From NCBI GenBank assembly GCA_017437785.1, contig JAFRXH010000050.1:1-47617 (forward strand): a stretch of DNA of 47,617 bases, written 5' to 3'. This document shows, piece by piece, positions 34,122 to 42,640 of this stretch. The notes under the pieces are model-generated. The model saw only the letters and a program-made list of their open reading frames with translations, searched no databases and was not told where the DNA came from. The DNA is from Lachnospiraceae bacterium (GTDB taxonomy: Bacteria; Bacillota; Clostridia; Lachnospirales; Lachnospiraceae). Both the position numbers and the translations under genes were made by a program. Position 1 is the first letter of the stretch. Each line of letters opens with the position of its first letter.

Positions 34122-35818
34122 GAAAATACGACTGGTATAAGAAAATGAGCTTCTACCAGATATGGGTGAGAAGCTTTGCTGACGGAAACGGAGACGGCAT
34201 AGGGGATCTTTACGGCGTATATGATAAGCTGGAATATGTAAAGAGCCTGGGCGTTGACGGCATCTGGTTCTCACCGGTATATCCTTCGCCCAATGCGGAT
34301 TACGGTTATGATATCTCGGATTACCGTAATATCCATCCGGATTTCGGTACGCTGGAGCAGTTTAAGAGAGTGCTTGAGAAGGCACATTCGCTGGGACTTA
34401 AGGTGATCATGGATCTGGTGGTTAACCATACCTCCGATGAGCATCCGTGGTTTAAGGAGAGTCGTAAAGGAAAGGATAATCCCTACAGCGATTATTATAT
34501 CTGGAGGGATAAGCCCAATAACTGGGACAGCCTTTTTGAGGGAAAGGCCTGGGAATACGATGAGATGCGCGGGCAGTATTATCTCCACATCTTTGCAAAA
34601 AAGCAGCCGGATCTGAACATGGATAATCCAAAGGTCCGTGAGGAGGTTAAGGGCATTATGCGCTTCTGGCTGGATATGGGCGTTGACGGCTTCAGGGAAG
34701 ATGTGATCAATTTCATATCGAAAAAAGAGGGCCTTCCCAACGGGCTTCCCTTTATCCCTGCGGTGAATGGCATGCCGTATTACAAGGATGGGCCCCATAT
34801 ACATGAATACATGGCGGAATTCAGAAAGGTCTGCAATGAGTACGACTGCTTCCAGATAGGCGAGGGCCCCATGACCACGGTGCAGAGCGCGCTTAAGTAT
34901 CTCAGCGGCCCAACCAGATCGCTGGATATGATGTTTGGCTTTGATCATATGATGGCGGACTGTCTGTATACGGAATATGTGCACAGGCCTTTTTCACTTG
35001 TAAAGCTCAAGAAAGCTTTCAGCAGGTGGCAGAATGCTTTAAACGGCAGGGCGTGGAATGCGCTATATCTGGAGAACCACGATCATCCAAGGGTGATAAA
35101 CCGCTACGGAAGCCTCAAATACTGGCGTGAGAGCGGTACTGCCCTGGCGGCATCCTATATCTTCCAGTGCGGGACACCCTTTATATATCAGGGGCAGGAG
35201 ATAGGCATGACCAATATACGCTTATGGTCGATAGACCAGTATGTTGATGTGTCTACTAAGAATAACTTTTACACTTATCATCTTAAGGATGATATAAAGG
35301 ACAGGCTCAAGCGTATACACTTATCAAGCAGGGATTCTTCGCGCACGCCCATGCAGTGGAGCGGCGATAAGAACGGCGGCTTTTCAAAGGCTAAACCCTG
35401 GTTTTATGTGAATCCGAATTATAAGCGGATAAACGTCAAAAATGAAGAGCAGGATCCGGAAAGCATTTTGAACTTTTACAGAAAATGCCTGGCTCTCAGA
35501 AAGAGTTCAAAGACTCTCATATTGGGAGCATACAGGGAGTATTTTCCGAAGGATCCGAATGTGTACATGTATGAGAGAAGCCTTGGTAAGGTCAGATACC
35601 TGATAGTATGTTCATTCAGCCGTCTGCCTATGCGGCTTAAGATACCCAGATCCTATGCGGGCAGGAAGGGTCAGCTTCTCTTATGCAACTATCCACAGGG
35701 ACCGCAGGTCATGGCAGATAAGCTAAAGGATCGCATTAAGCAGGAGGTGAACCTGCTTGAGTGGCAGCATGGGATGTTACGCCCCTATGAGGCACGGGTA
35801 TACAGATTCAGGATGTAA
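34118..35818 (+). CDS. GH13-family alpha-glucosidase (oligo-1,6-glucosidase-like)
   Basis: 566 residues, cytosolic. (beta/alpha)8 barrel with the four GH13 regions: MDLVVNHTSDEHPWF, GVDGFREDVINF with nucleophile D195, FQIGEGPM with acid/base E249, and ENHDHPR with D322. Opening YQIWVRSFADGNGDGIGDL and the C-terminal beta domain fit the oligo-1,6-glucosidase/alpha-glucosidase (GH13_31-type) group. Hydrolyses or transfers alpha-glucosyl units from isomalto- or malto-oligosaccharides; coupling with a glycosyltransferase suggests turnover of the product made upstream, which is inference. ATG overlaps the upstream stop. No clear terminator follows. Confidence 0.92.
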   Translation: MRKYDWYKKMSFYQIWVRSFADGNGDGIGDLYGVYDKLEYVKSLGVDGIWFSPVYPSPNADYGYDISDYRNIHPDFGTLEQFKRVLEKAHSLGLKVIMDLVVNHTSDEHPWFKESRKGKDNPYSDYYIWRDKPNNWDSLFEGKAWEYDEMRGQYYLHIFAKKQPDLNMDNPKVREEVKGIMRFWLDMGVDGFREDVINFISKKEGLPNGLPFIPAVNGMPYYKDGPHIHEYMAEFRKVCNEYDCFQIGEGPMTTVQSALKYLSGPTRSLDMMFGFDHMMADCLYTEYVHRPFSLVKLKKAFSRWQNALNGRAWNALYLENHDHPRVINRYGSLKYWRESGTALAASYIFQCGTPFIYQGQEIGMTNIRLWSIDQYVDVSTKNNFYTYHLKDDIKDRLKRIHLSSRDSSRTPMQWSGDKNGGFSKAKPWFYVNPNYKRINVKNEEQDPESILNFYRKCLALRKSSKTLILGAYREYFPKDPNVYMYERSLGKVRYLIVCSFSRLPMRLKIPRSYAGRKGQLLLCNYPQGPQVMADKLKDRIKQEVNLLEWQHGMLRPYEARVYRFRM

Positions 35819-35894
35819 AAGAAGTTAACATATTTAAGCGGGCATTATTCATAATGTGTACTTCGGACATCTTGTATCGTCTTGTTACATTATC

Positions 35895-35923
35895 TTGACG
35901 CGTTTTGCTGCATAAAGTATAAT
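35895..35923 (+). promoter_or_regulatory. Promoter of the rubrerythrin operon
   Basis: TTGACG (35895-35900), 17-bp spacer, TATAAT (35918-35923). Confidence 0.8.
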
Positions 35924-35926
35924 TTT

Positions 35927-35938
35927 ATTTACGTAAAT
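35927..35938. promoter_or_regulatory. 12-bp palindrome at the rubrerythrin transcription start
   Basis: ATTTACGTAAAT, perfect, spans the predicted start near 35930. It could be an operator for a redox or peroxide regulator; it does not match the PerR box. Confidence 0.5.
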
Positions 35939-35960
35939 CCAATATAAGGAGGTATTTCAA

Positions 35961-36500
35961 ATGAAGTTTGTATGTTCAGTCTGTGGTTACGTTCATGAAG
36001 GCGACAATCCCCCTGCAGAGTGCCCTGTATGCCATGCGCCGGCAGAAAAATTCAAAGAGCAGGCGGGTGAGAAGGTATGGGCATCCGAGCATGTGGTAGG
36101 TGTTGCAAAGGGCGCACCTGAAGATATCATAAGCGACCTTCGCTCCAACTTTGAAGGCGAATGTTCGGAAGTGGGTATGTATCTGGCTATGTCAAGAGTG
36201 GCATTCCGTGAGGGTTATCCCGAGATCGGCCTGTATTACGAGAAGGCTGCTTACGAAGAAGCAGAGCATGCCGCCAAGTTTGCAGAGCTTTTAGGTGAAG
36301 TGGTCACCGATTCTACCAAGAAGAATCTTGAGATGAGAGTTGATGCCGAGAACGGTGCTACCGCAGGCAAGACCGATCTGGCAAAGAGGGCAAAGGCTCT
36401 TAATCTGGATGCCATTCATGATACCGTTCATGAGATGGCACGTGATGAGGCACGCCACGGCAAGGCATTCGAGGGGCTTCTCAAGAGATATTTCGGGTAA
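35961..36500 (+). CDS. Reverse rubrerythrin (NADH-dependent peroxidase component)
   Basis: 179 residues. N-terminal rubredoxin-like FeS4 site (CSVCGY, CPVCHA; residues 5-24), then a ferritin-like four-helix diiron domain with E-x2-H type ligands ([31 protein letters not shown]). The rubredoxin-first order defines reverse rubrerythrin, which reduces hydrogen peroxide and oxygen in anaerobic clostridia using electrons from a rubredoxin reductase. RBS AAGGAGG. The flavo-rubredoxin gene starts seven bases after the stop. Confidence 0.95.
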   Translation: MKFVCSVCGYVHEGDNPPAECPVCHAPAEKFKEQAGEKVWASEHVVGVAKGAPEDIISDLRSNFEGECSEVGMYLAMSRVAFREGYPEIGLYYEKAAYEEAEHAAKFAELLGEVVTDSTKKNLEMRVDAENGATAGKTDLAKRAKALNLDAIHDTVHEMARDEARHGKAFEGLLKRYFG

Positions 36501-36506
36501 AAGCCT

Positions 36507-37127
36507 ATGGATAAAAAAGCCATATATAAGTTAAGTTACGGCCTGTTTGTGCTGACAGCCAATAAAGACGGTAAGGATAACGGCTGTATCATAAATACCG
36601 CCATACAGGTCACCTCGGAGCCCAATATCATAAGCGTGGCTGTTAACAAAAACAATCTTACGCACGATATGATAATGGATACAAAGAAGCTTACGGTTTC
36701 GGTGATCGCGCAGAATGCGGATTTCGAACTGTTCAAGCGCTTTGGTTTCCAATCGGGCAAAACGGCTGATAAGTTTGCAGGCTTTACGGATTGCAAACGC
36801 GGCGCAAACGATACGATGATAATCACAAAGGGTACCAATGCTTTCATATCTGCCTGGGTACAGAAAACGGTGGATATGGGAACACATACAGTGTTCTATG
36901 CACAGGTCACCGATATGGAAGTATTGAGTGATGTGCCTTCCGCAACGTATGAGTATTATCAGTCCAATATCAAACCCAAGCCGGAAGCGGTAGGAAAGAC
37001 GGCAGACGGACAGACGATCTGGCGCTGCCGTATCTGCGGTTATGAATATGTTGGAGAGGAAGTACCCGATGATTTTATCTGCCCCATATGTAAGCATGGG
37101 AAACAGGATTTTGAAAAAGTAGTGTAA
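36507..37127 (+). CDS. Flavin reductase-like protein with C-terminal rubredoxin (high-molecular-weight rubredoxin)
   Basis: 206 residues. Residues 1-155 are a flavin reductase-like (split-barrel FMN) domain; residues about 168-206 are rubredoxin with two CxxC pairs (WRCRICGYEYVG, CPICKHG). Such proteins oxidise NADH and pass electrons to rubrerythrin or flavodiiron protein, which fits the upstream gene. There is no clear Shine-Dalgarno before ATG 36507; the seven-base gap suggests translational coupling with rubrerythrin. A strong terminator follows at once. Confidence 0.93.
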   Translation: MDKKAIYKLSYGLFVLTANKDGKDNGCIINTAIQVTSEPNIISVAVNKNNLTHDMIMDTKKLTVSVIAQNADFELFKRFGFQSGKTADKFAGFTDCKRGANDTMIITKGTNAFISAWVQKTVDMGTHTVFYAQVTDMEVLSDVPSATYEYYQSNIKPKPEAVGKTADGQTIWRCRICGYEYVGEEVPDDFICPICKHGKQDFEKVV

Positions 37128-37133
37128 GTCATT

Positions 37134-37160
37134 AGGGGCAGCCATAAAGGCTGCCCCTTT
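37134..37160 (+). terminator. Terminator of the rubrerythrin operon
   Basis: AGGGGCAGCC (37134-37143) / GGCTGCCCCT (37149-37158), 5-base loop, TTTAT. It ends only about 16 bases before the next ATG, so the transporter gene has no room for its own promoter downstream of it. Confidence 0.88.
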
Positions 37161-37176
37161 ATAAAGAGGTGGAGAG

Positions 37177-38493
37177 ATGGTATTGGAATTATCGGATTAC
37201 ATGACGCTTGGAAGCTATATCCTTCAGGCGATCGGCTTTTACCTGATATTTAAAAAATGCGGGAAAAAGCCATGGCACGCATTGATCCCGATCTATAATG
37301 ACTATGAACTCGCCAAATGTGCAAAAAGAGAAAAAGAAGGGCGTATAATGGTCCTTGTAGGGATTCTCGTGGCCTTTACGGATCTGACATCGAAGATGAT
37401 AGCGACATTTATACCGGGATCCGTATGGGATGAATTCTTTATCATGTTAAGAGGAGCCATCGGCATCTGTTCGTTAGTATATATGGTCAGGATCTATGTG
37501 GGGCTTTGCTATGTGTTCGGAAGACGCCGGTCGTGGATATGGATGTTTATCCTGTTACAGGGCTTCACTGCGTTCCTGTGGGGGATGTCAAAGAGTTTTA
37601 AGCCGGTCGTGGCTCTTGATGATGAAAAGGGTATTGAAGACAGCGGCATACATGCCGATGAGATAGAAGAGGGACTTACGGTCAATATCAGGCAGCGCAG
37701 CGCGTCAGAGTTCTTTAAGAAAAAGATACTGCTGCGCGATCTTCATCTGACCATTCCAAAGGGGCATCTGGTGCTTCTGCTGGGAGGGTCCGGTGCCGGA
37801 AAGACAACATTCTTAAATGCGGTGACCGGATACGAAAAGGCAGATGCCACTATACTCTTAGATGGCCATGATCTGTATAAAGAATATGAATCGATGAAAT
37901 ATGATGTGGGATTTGTGCCGCAGCAGGATCTTATGCGTGGTAACGATACGGTGCTGATGACCCTTGAGGATGCGGCGACCATGCGCCTTCCCGAATCGTA
38001 TTCGAGAAAGGAAAGAAAGAAGCGTGTAATGGATGTGCTCGAGAGTTTCGGACTTTCGATGCTCGCAAACACACTTGTTGAGAAGCTTTCGGGCGGACAG
38101 AAAAAGCGTCTGTCAATTGCCATGGAATTTATATCCAACCCGTCCCTGTTTATACTGGATGAGCCGGATTCGGGCCTTGACGGCGTTGTGGCAAGGGGGC
38201 TTTTTGAGAAGCTGCGTGCCATAGCGGACAGCGAAAAGATAGTTATAGTTATCACACATACGCCCGATCGTGTAGCGGATCTGTTTGATGATGTCATAGT
38301 CCTGGCTAAGGATGCTTCGCGTACCGGAAGGCTTGCTTTTTACGGTGATATCGAAGAGGCAAAAGAATTCTTCGGCAAGGACAGCATGGAGCATGTACTC
38401 CGCGCCGTTAACCAGAAAGAAGAAGGCGGAGAAGGAAGGGCTACCGAATTTGTAAGCCGCTTTACCTACGAAGTCAAGAGAAAGGCAGGTTGA
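37177..38493 (+). CDS. ABCG-type ATPase with N-terminal DUF5684-like membrane domain
   Basis: 438 residues. The first 145 contain three to four TMs with KPWHALIPIYNDYELAK, the signature I associate with DUF5684. From about 170 follows an ABC ATPase: Walker A GGSGAGKT (203-210), Q-loop GFVPQQDLM, signature LSGGQKKRLSIAMEF, Walker B LFILDEPDSGLDG, H-loop VITHTPDRV. The LSGGQKKR form and EPDSGLDG are ABCG/ABC-2-like. The permease partner is the next gene, which overlaps its stop. RBS GAGGTGGAGAG. Since a terminator ends 16 bases upstream, its expression would depend on readthrough or on a promoter inside the preceding gene. Confidence 0.85.
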   Translation: MVLELSDYMTLGSYILQAIGFYLIFKKCGKKPWHALIPIYNDYELAKCAKREKEGRIMVLVGILVAFTDLTSKMIATFIPGSVWDEFFIMLRGAIGICSLVYMVRIYVGLCYVFGRRRSWIWMFILLQGFTAFLWGMSKSFKPVVALDDEKGIEDSGIHADEIEEGLTVNIRQRSASEFFKKKILLRDLHLTIPKGHLVLLLGGSGAGKTTFLNAVTGYEKADATILLDGHDLYKEYESMKYDVGFVPQQDLMRGNDTVLMTLEDAATMRLPESYSRKERKKRVMDVLESFGLSMLANTLVEKLSGGQKKRLSIAMEFISNPSLFILDEPDSGLDGVVARGLFEKLRAIADSEKIVIVITHTPDRVADLFDDVIVLAKDASRTGRLAFYGDIEEAKEFFGKDSMEHVLRAVNQKEEGGEGRATEFVSRFTYEVKRKAG

Positions 38494-38498
38494 GCGGA

Positions 38499-39650
38499 AT
38501 GGAGCAGAATAATACTCATGCAAATGTTAAACATAAAGGCCATATAGCACAGACAGGGATCTATCTGGGTAAGCTTTTCCGTATGTTCATCTTCCAGAGC
38601 GACTGGAAGGTAATGCCCATGGCAGCGGTCATTGCCGGACTGGTATGCTTTGTGGTAGGCGGCAATCTTTTTAAGACCATGGAAGGTACGCTGCTGGGAA
38701 CCTTTGCCTTGTCGTGTATCTGCATATGGAACGGCTTCTTTAATTCCATCCAGGTAATAAGCCGTGAAAGACCCATAATAAAAAGGGAGCACCGCGCGGG
38801 CATGCATATCTCGTCGTATATAGCTGCGCATATGATATATCAGGCTTTTCTCTGCCTGTGCCAGAGTTATATTACGCTGCAGATCTGCATGATAATGAAG
38901 GTCAGCTTTCCTCCCATTGCACATATCACACCCTGGCCGGTGGTCGATATAGGCATTACATTATTTCTGACCACCTATGCTGCGGACATGATGGCGCTTA
39001 TGGTTTCGGCCTTCGTGCATAATACCACCACGGCCATGACGGTCATGCCTTTTCTTCTTATTTTCCAGCTTGTCTTTTCCGGCGGTTTCTTCCAGCTTGA
39101 AGGATTTGCACTTAAGGTCTGTGACTTTACCGTAGCCAAGTGGGGGCTTACATCGCTCTGCGCCCAGGCGGATTATAACCATCTGCCCATGGTATCGTTA
39201 TGGAACAGCGCATTTAAACTCCGTAATATCGAGGTTAATGCTGAAACGACTGAGAAGGTCAGGGAGGCGCTCAACGACGAGGTAGGGCAGCTTAACATGG
39301 ATGATGAGGTGGTAATGGAAGTTAAGGACCTGCTGGTTTCCGAAGGCATCGATCTGGAGAAGGAACTGAATGAGATGACTACGCAGCGTATCACACAGTT
39401 ATTAAAGGAGCGGGGATTTGATATTGAGATAGAAGGCAAAAGGCCGGTATGGGAGATATTGCACTATATCGAAGTAAACGGTATGAAAGAAGGGCTGCTT
39501 CTTAAGAGCGCGGAGTTTAACCAGAATCCCAATTATGAGGGCGGTACGGACAACATACTGCGCTGCTGGGGCAGGCTATTACTCTTTATCGTTGTCTTTT
39601 CGTGCTTATCAGTCGCTTCCCTCGAGTGCATCGACAGGGACAAGAGGTAA
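38499..39650 (+). CDS. ABC-2/ABCG-like transporter permease
   Basis: 383 residues. Five to six TMs: about 40-60, 70-95, 110-135, 150-170, 180-205 and one near the C-terminus (LLLFIVVFSCLSVASLE). The ISRERPIIKREHRAGM segment is the ABCG-type re-entrant coupling region. An extra soluble loop (about 240-345) is rich in Glu and Asp. Partner of the ATPase just upstream. ATG 38499 chosen; an in-frame TTG at 38490 overlaps the ATPase stop and is the alternative. The substrate is unknown. Its last 42 bases overlap the 3' end of the convergent LtaS-like gene. Confidence 0.8.
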   Translation: MEQNNTHANVKHKGHIAQTGIYLGKLFRMFIFQSDWKVMPMAAVIAGLVCFVVGGNLFKTMEGTLLGTFALSCICIWNGFFNSIQVISRERPIIKREHRAGMHISSYIAAHMIYQAFLCLCQSYITLQICMIMKVSFPPIAHITPWPVVDIGITLFLTTYAADMMALMVSAFVHNTTTAMTVMPFLLIFQLVFSGGFFQLEGFALKVCDFTVAKWGLTSLCAQADYNHLPMVSLWNSAFKLRNIEVNAETTEKVREALNDEVGQLNMDDEVVMEVKDLLVSEGIDLEKELNEMTTQRITQLLKERGFDIEIEGKRPVWEILHYIEVNGMKEGLLLKSAEFNQNPNYEGGTDNILRCWGRLLLFIVVFSCLSVASLECIDRDKR

Positions 39651-41738
39651 GTTAAGTTTATCGTAATAATTATTATCAATGATAAGGCTCGCCAGACGGG
39701 CCTTATTTTTTATCTCTTCCTGTATGTTTAAGATGTATTCTTTGCTGATATCTTCTTCGGTATAAGGTGCAAAAGGAGTTATACTGCCGTCTTTAGCATT
39801 GTACATGCATTTATCGCTGATAAAGCTTTTGCCTCCGTTAAACATCACAAGCTGGGGTGAATCGGACAGGATATCGCGTCCTGCCATGAGCCTTGAATCA
39901 TATTCTATGCCAAAGAGATTTAACACCGTGGGGAGGATGTCTATGCTGGAACAGTATTTATCAATGGCCACGGGCTCTTTCATCGCACCGGACCAGATGA
40001 TCAGGGAATTCTCATACTGTTCAAATTCTTTTTCAAGCTCATATCCGGCTATGTCATCACATATCTCCATATCATTATAGGGGATATGATCGGCAGTAAG
40101 GACGATAACGGTTTTGTCAAGTATTCCGGCGTCTTCCAGATCGTTAAGCATCTGCGTCAGCATAAGTTCCACTTCGTATTCGCAGGAGAGGTAGGCTTTT
40201 GTCTTATCTTCGTAAGGCAGACTGTCAAAAAGCTCCTTATGTCTGGCGGCCATGGCGTTTCCACCCCAGTTATACTGGGCGTGCCCGCTGATGGTCATGT
40301 AGTAGGCATAGAAGGGGGCGTTAAGATCCAGATAGTCTTTACTCTCATTCCACAGGTTTAAGTCGGACTGGGGCCATATCAGCTTGCCGTTTCCCCATAA
40401 TTCACCTTTGTAGCCTGTGCCGTAAGCTATCCACTTAAGCCCCATATTGGTATGTGATTTGTTGCGGCCGTAATAATCGGCATAATTTGCATGGAAGCCG
40501 TAGCAGTCGTAGCCCAGTGCGCCCAGGCGCTCTGAAGGGGTAAAATACATATTGGTCTTTGCGCTGCCGCTGTGTTCCATGGCAATATAACCGCCGTTAC
40601 CGGGAGGCATGCCTGTGAGTACCGCCCATTCCCCGCCGGAAGTACTGCCATACCATAGCGGGGTGTAATAATGTTGAAAATCAAAGCCTTCGTGGGCCAG
40701 CTTATACAGGGTGGGGGTGCGCTCTTCATCAATGATGTACCGGCACATGCCCTCAACGGTGATCCATATCAGATTGTATCCCTCAAACATTCCGGTATAT
40801 TCGTTGGTATAGGAAGGCTCCTGCGCATCAAAATACAGATGCATGTTTTTGAGCGTACTATTGTTTTCGGCTTTGGCCAGGGCGGCAAAGTCGATATCCA
40901 TTACCTGTGGAAGGGGGGTAAAGCTTTCTTCGGCAGAAGTATCTTCCGGTGACGGTTCCGCTGTATCTGTGCCCGGTGCAGGAGTTATGACCGGGGAAAC
41001 AGCAGGTATCTGCCCGGCTGCAGAGTCAGTGGCGGCGGTATCACTGCCGGGCGGATTGTCTACGGCGTGATCGGATGCAGAGACGCTTATGGTCAGTTCC
41101 CCGCCTTTAGCGGCGAACAGGCCGTCGGCGATACTGCTGCATAATGCACCTGTTGTAGCCATGCCTTCGTCAAGACCGTTCTGTGCGCGGGCACATTCAT
41201 ATGCTTCTTTATCATTAAGGATAAGTGCCGAAAAAAGAGTACCCGTGATCAGCAGGCCGATAAATGACGGCAGGACTGCTTTCTTTGAAGGAACTTTGCG
41301 AATGATAATGCTGAAGATGAGATAAAGCATAAACGGCAGGGCAAGGAGCATGAGTGTGGTGTTGTTTGCAAGTGCATTGTCGCGGATCATCCCGCCGTAA
41401 TCAAAGGCCTGTCCCGCCACGGACAGGGTGGAGAACGGCGCCCAGTATGTTACGAATACGCTTTGATAGACTACGTGCACCATAAAAAAGAGTGTAAAGA
41501 AAAGGCTCAGTACAGCGCCGGTAATAAAACGCAGGATCTTTGGTTTTATCGCCGAAAAGATCATGGACAGCAGACAGCCCGTGCAGAACGCAAAGCTCAG
41601 CGGATATACGATCTTTCCGCTCGCCGGCCCTATAACACTGATATGAAAAATAAACTCCTGTGCGCAGAGCTGGAGCGGGAAAAACGCAAATATGAGCGCA
41701 GTGTATATGGATGCTTTTTTTTCGGTCCCTGTTTTCAC
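39609..41738 (-). CDS. LtaS-like phosphoglycerol transferase (sulfatase fold)
   Basis: 709 residues. About five N-terminal TMs (to about residue 180), an outside Ser/Pro/Asp/Thr-rich linker (about 215-275), then an alkaline-phosphatase/sulfatase domain: metal Glu in WITVEGM, catalytic Thr366 in WYGSTSGGEW, H in ISGHAQYN, and D-H in LTADHIPY. The family transfers glycerol phosphate from phosphatidylglycerol to lipoteichoic acid or related glycolipids outside the membrane. Start is GTG at 41738, with no Shine-Dalgarno and a possible promoter ending nine bases away, so it may be leaderless; no in-frame ATG near the N-terminus fits better. It could use the glycolipid made by the GT4 at 32589. Confidence 0.88.
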   Translation of the reverse strand: MKTGTEKKASIYTALIFAFFPLQLCAQEFIFHISVIGPASGKIVYPLSFAFCTGCLLSMIFSAIKPKILRFITGAVLSLFFTLFFMVHVVYQSVFVTYWAPFSTLSVAGQAFDYGGMIRDNALANNTTLMLLALPFMLYLIFSIIIRKVPSKKAVLPSFIGLLITGTLFSALILNDKEAYECARAQNGLDEGMATTGALCSSIADGLFAAKGGELTISVSASDHAVDNPPGSDTAATDSAAGQIPAVSPVITPAPGTDTAEPSPEDTSAEESFTPLPQVMDIDFAALAKAENNSTLKNMHLYFDAQEPSYTNEYTGMFEGYNLIWITVEGMCRYIIDEERTPTLYKLAHEGFDFQHYYTPLWYGSTSGGEWAVLTGMPPGNGGYIAMEHSGSAKTNMYFTPSERLGALGYDCYGFHANYADYYGRNKSHTNMGLKWIAYGTGYKGELWGNGKLIWPQSDLNLWNESKDYLDLNAPFYAYYMTISGHAQYNWGGNAMAARHKELFDSLPYEDKTKAYLSCEYEVELMLTQMLNDLEDAGILDKTVIVLTADHIPYNDMEICDDIAGYELEKEFEQYENSLIIWSGAMKEPVAIDKYCSSIDILPTVLNLFGIEYDSRLMAGRDILSDSPQLVMFNGGKSFISDKCMYNAKDGSITPFAPYTEEDISKEYILNIQEEIKNKARLASLIIDNNYYDKLNLPLVPVDALEGSD

Positions 41739-41746
41739 GAAAAACT

Positions 41747-41775
41747 ATGTTAACAGAAAAGCCGCCGTTTTTCCA
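41747..41775 (-). promoter_or_regulatory. Possible promoter of the LtaS-like gene
   Basis: On the minus strand: TGGAAA (plus 41770-41775), 17-bp spacer, TAACAT (plus 41747-41752). Moderate match. Confidence 0.35.
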
Positions 41776-41813
41776 CAAAAATCGTATAAGCGCTTTATAA
41801 AATCCTTCATTCG

Positions 41814-41822
41814 TGTTATCAT
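41814..41822 (+). promoter_or_regulatory. Extended -10 promoter of the membrane protein gene
   Basis: TGTTATCAT (TG at 41814-41815, TATCAT at 41817-41822). The -35 region (TTTATA) is weak. The start would be near 41829, about 12 bases before the ATG. Confidence 0.4.
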
Positions 41823-41840
41823 TTTCCTATAGGGGGGCCT

Positions 41841-42572
41841 ATGAAGTATAAGTACGATAAAAGGGAGCAAAGGATTTTTTTGGCCTGTGGCATCATATTT
41901 ACAGGACTGTTTCTGCTTGCCCTGATCGCTGTGAGATTGCAGGATAAAGCTGCTGATATCAATGCTTTCGGTATCATCTGTGTGATCGCGGAGATGTTCA
42001 CGCCGATTCCGGCTTTTGCCAGTTGGTATGCTTATTTTGACTGCACGGCATATATCAGAAAACTTGAACAGGGTGGAGTAAGTGTTCCGGAAGATAAGAG
42101 GTTTGAACCTGTAATGGCAGCTCCGCCCGTGTACCCGGGGGAGGAAAAGGACAGTAAACAGAGTATGGCTCTGGCAGCCATATGTTTTGTGATCGCTGCG
42201 ATGCTTTTGATACATACCGTGGTATTTTATATTAAATGGAATGCAAGGATAGGCAGCGAAGGCGGCTTTATGAGTGCTATCCAGTTTATAGCAGTGATAC
42301 TATGGTGCATCGGAGGGATAGTTTATTTCCGGCAGCGTTCTGCCGCATCGTACAGGGATGATACTGTTTTTGACCCCGGGAGAAAAGAAAGAACAGGGCT
42401 CGCAAAAGGTATACTGATCATCATGATCATGCTGGCTGTGACGGCTGCTGCACTGAGTGTGGCATCAAGCATGACCAATTACGTGTACCGTACCCGCATG
42501 TATGAAAAATACGGCGAAAACTGGAGAGTACATGACGGGGAAGCGATACGGCCGGGGGAGGTATACCGGTAG
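41841..42572 (+). CDS. Membrane protein of unknown function
   Basis: 243 residues, not recognised. Five hydrophobic segments: about 13-32, 43-62, 108-130, 146-162 and 188-210. A loop with VSVPEDKRFEPVMAAPPVYP lies between the second and third; the C-terminal 35 residues are polar and rich in Tyr and Arg (YVYRTRMYEKYGENW). No catalytic motif seen. RBS AGGGGGG. It stands alone between the divergent LtaS-like gene and hisS, which has its own promoter. Confidence 0.7.
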   Translation: MKYKYDKREQRIFLACGIIFTGLFLLALIAVRLQDKAADINAFGIICVIAEMFTPIPAFASWYAYFDCTAYIRKLEQGGVSVPEDKRFEPVMAAPPVYPGEEKDSKQSMALAAICFVIAAMLLIHTVVFYIKWNARIGSEGGFMSAIQFIAVILWCIGGIVYFRQRSAASYRDDTVFDPGRKERTGLAKGILIIMIMLAVTAAALSVASSMTNYVYRTRMYEKYGENWRVHDGEAIRPGEVYR

Positions 42573-42577
42573 TGTAC

Positions 42578-42606
42578 TTGAAATAAAACCGTATTTGGGA
42601 TATATT
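42578..42606 (+). promoter_or_regulatory. Promoter of hisS
   Basis: TTGAAA (42578-42583), 17-bp spacer, TATATT (42601-42606). Confidence 0.7.
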
Positions 42607-42640
42607 GATACTTATTATTTTATGAAAGGAACTGATAAAG

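Noticed and set aside
35819-35894. Terminator after the GH13 gene
   Set aside because: Only a weak ATTAT/ATAAT hairpin without a U-run is present.
36531-37145. 204-codon minus-strand frame opposite the flavo-rubredoxin gene
   Set aside because: Antisense shadow; starts inside the terminator hairpin region and has no domain.
41401-41778. Alternative minus-strand frame suggesting a frameshift at the 8-base A/T run near 41713 in the LtaS-like gene
   Set aside because: The annotated frame already encodes a plausible TM1 from the GTG on; the alternative frame gives no recognisable membrane or LtaS sequence.
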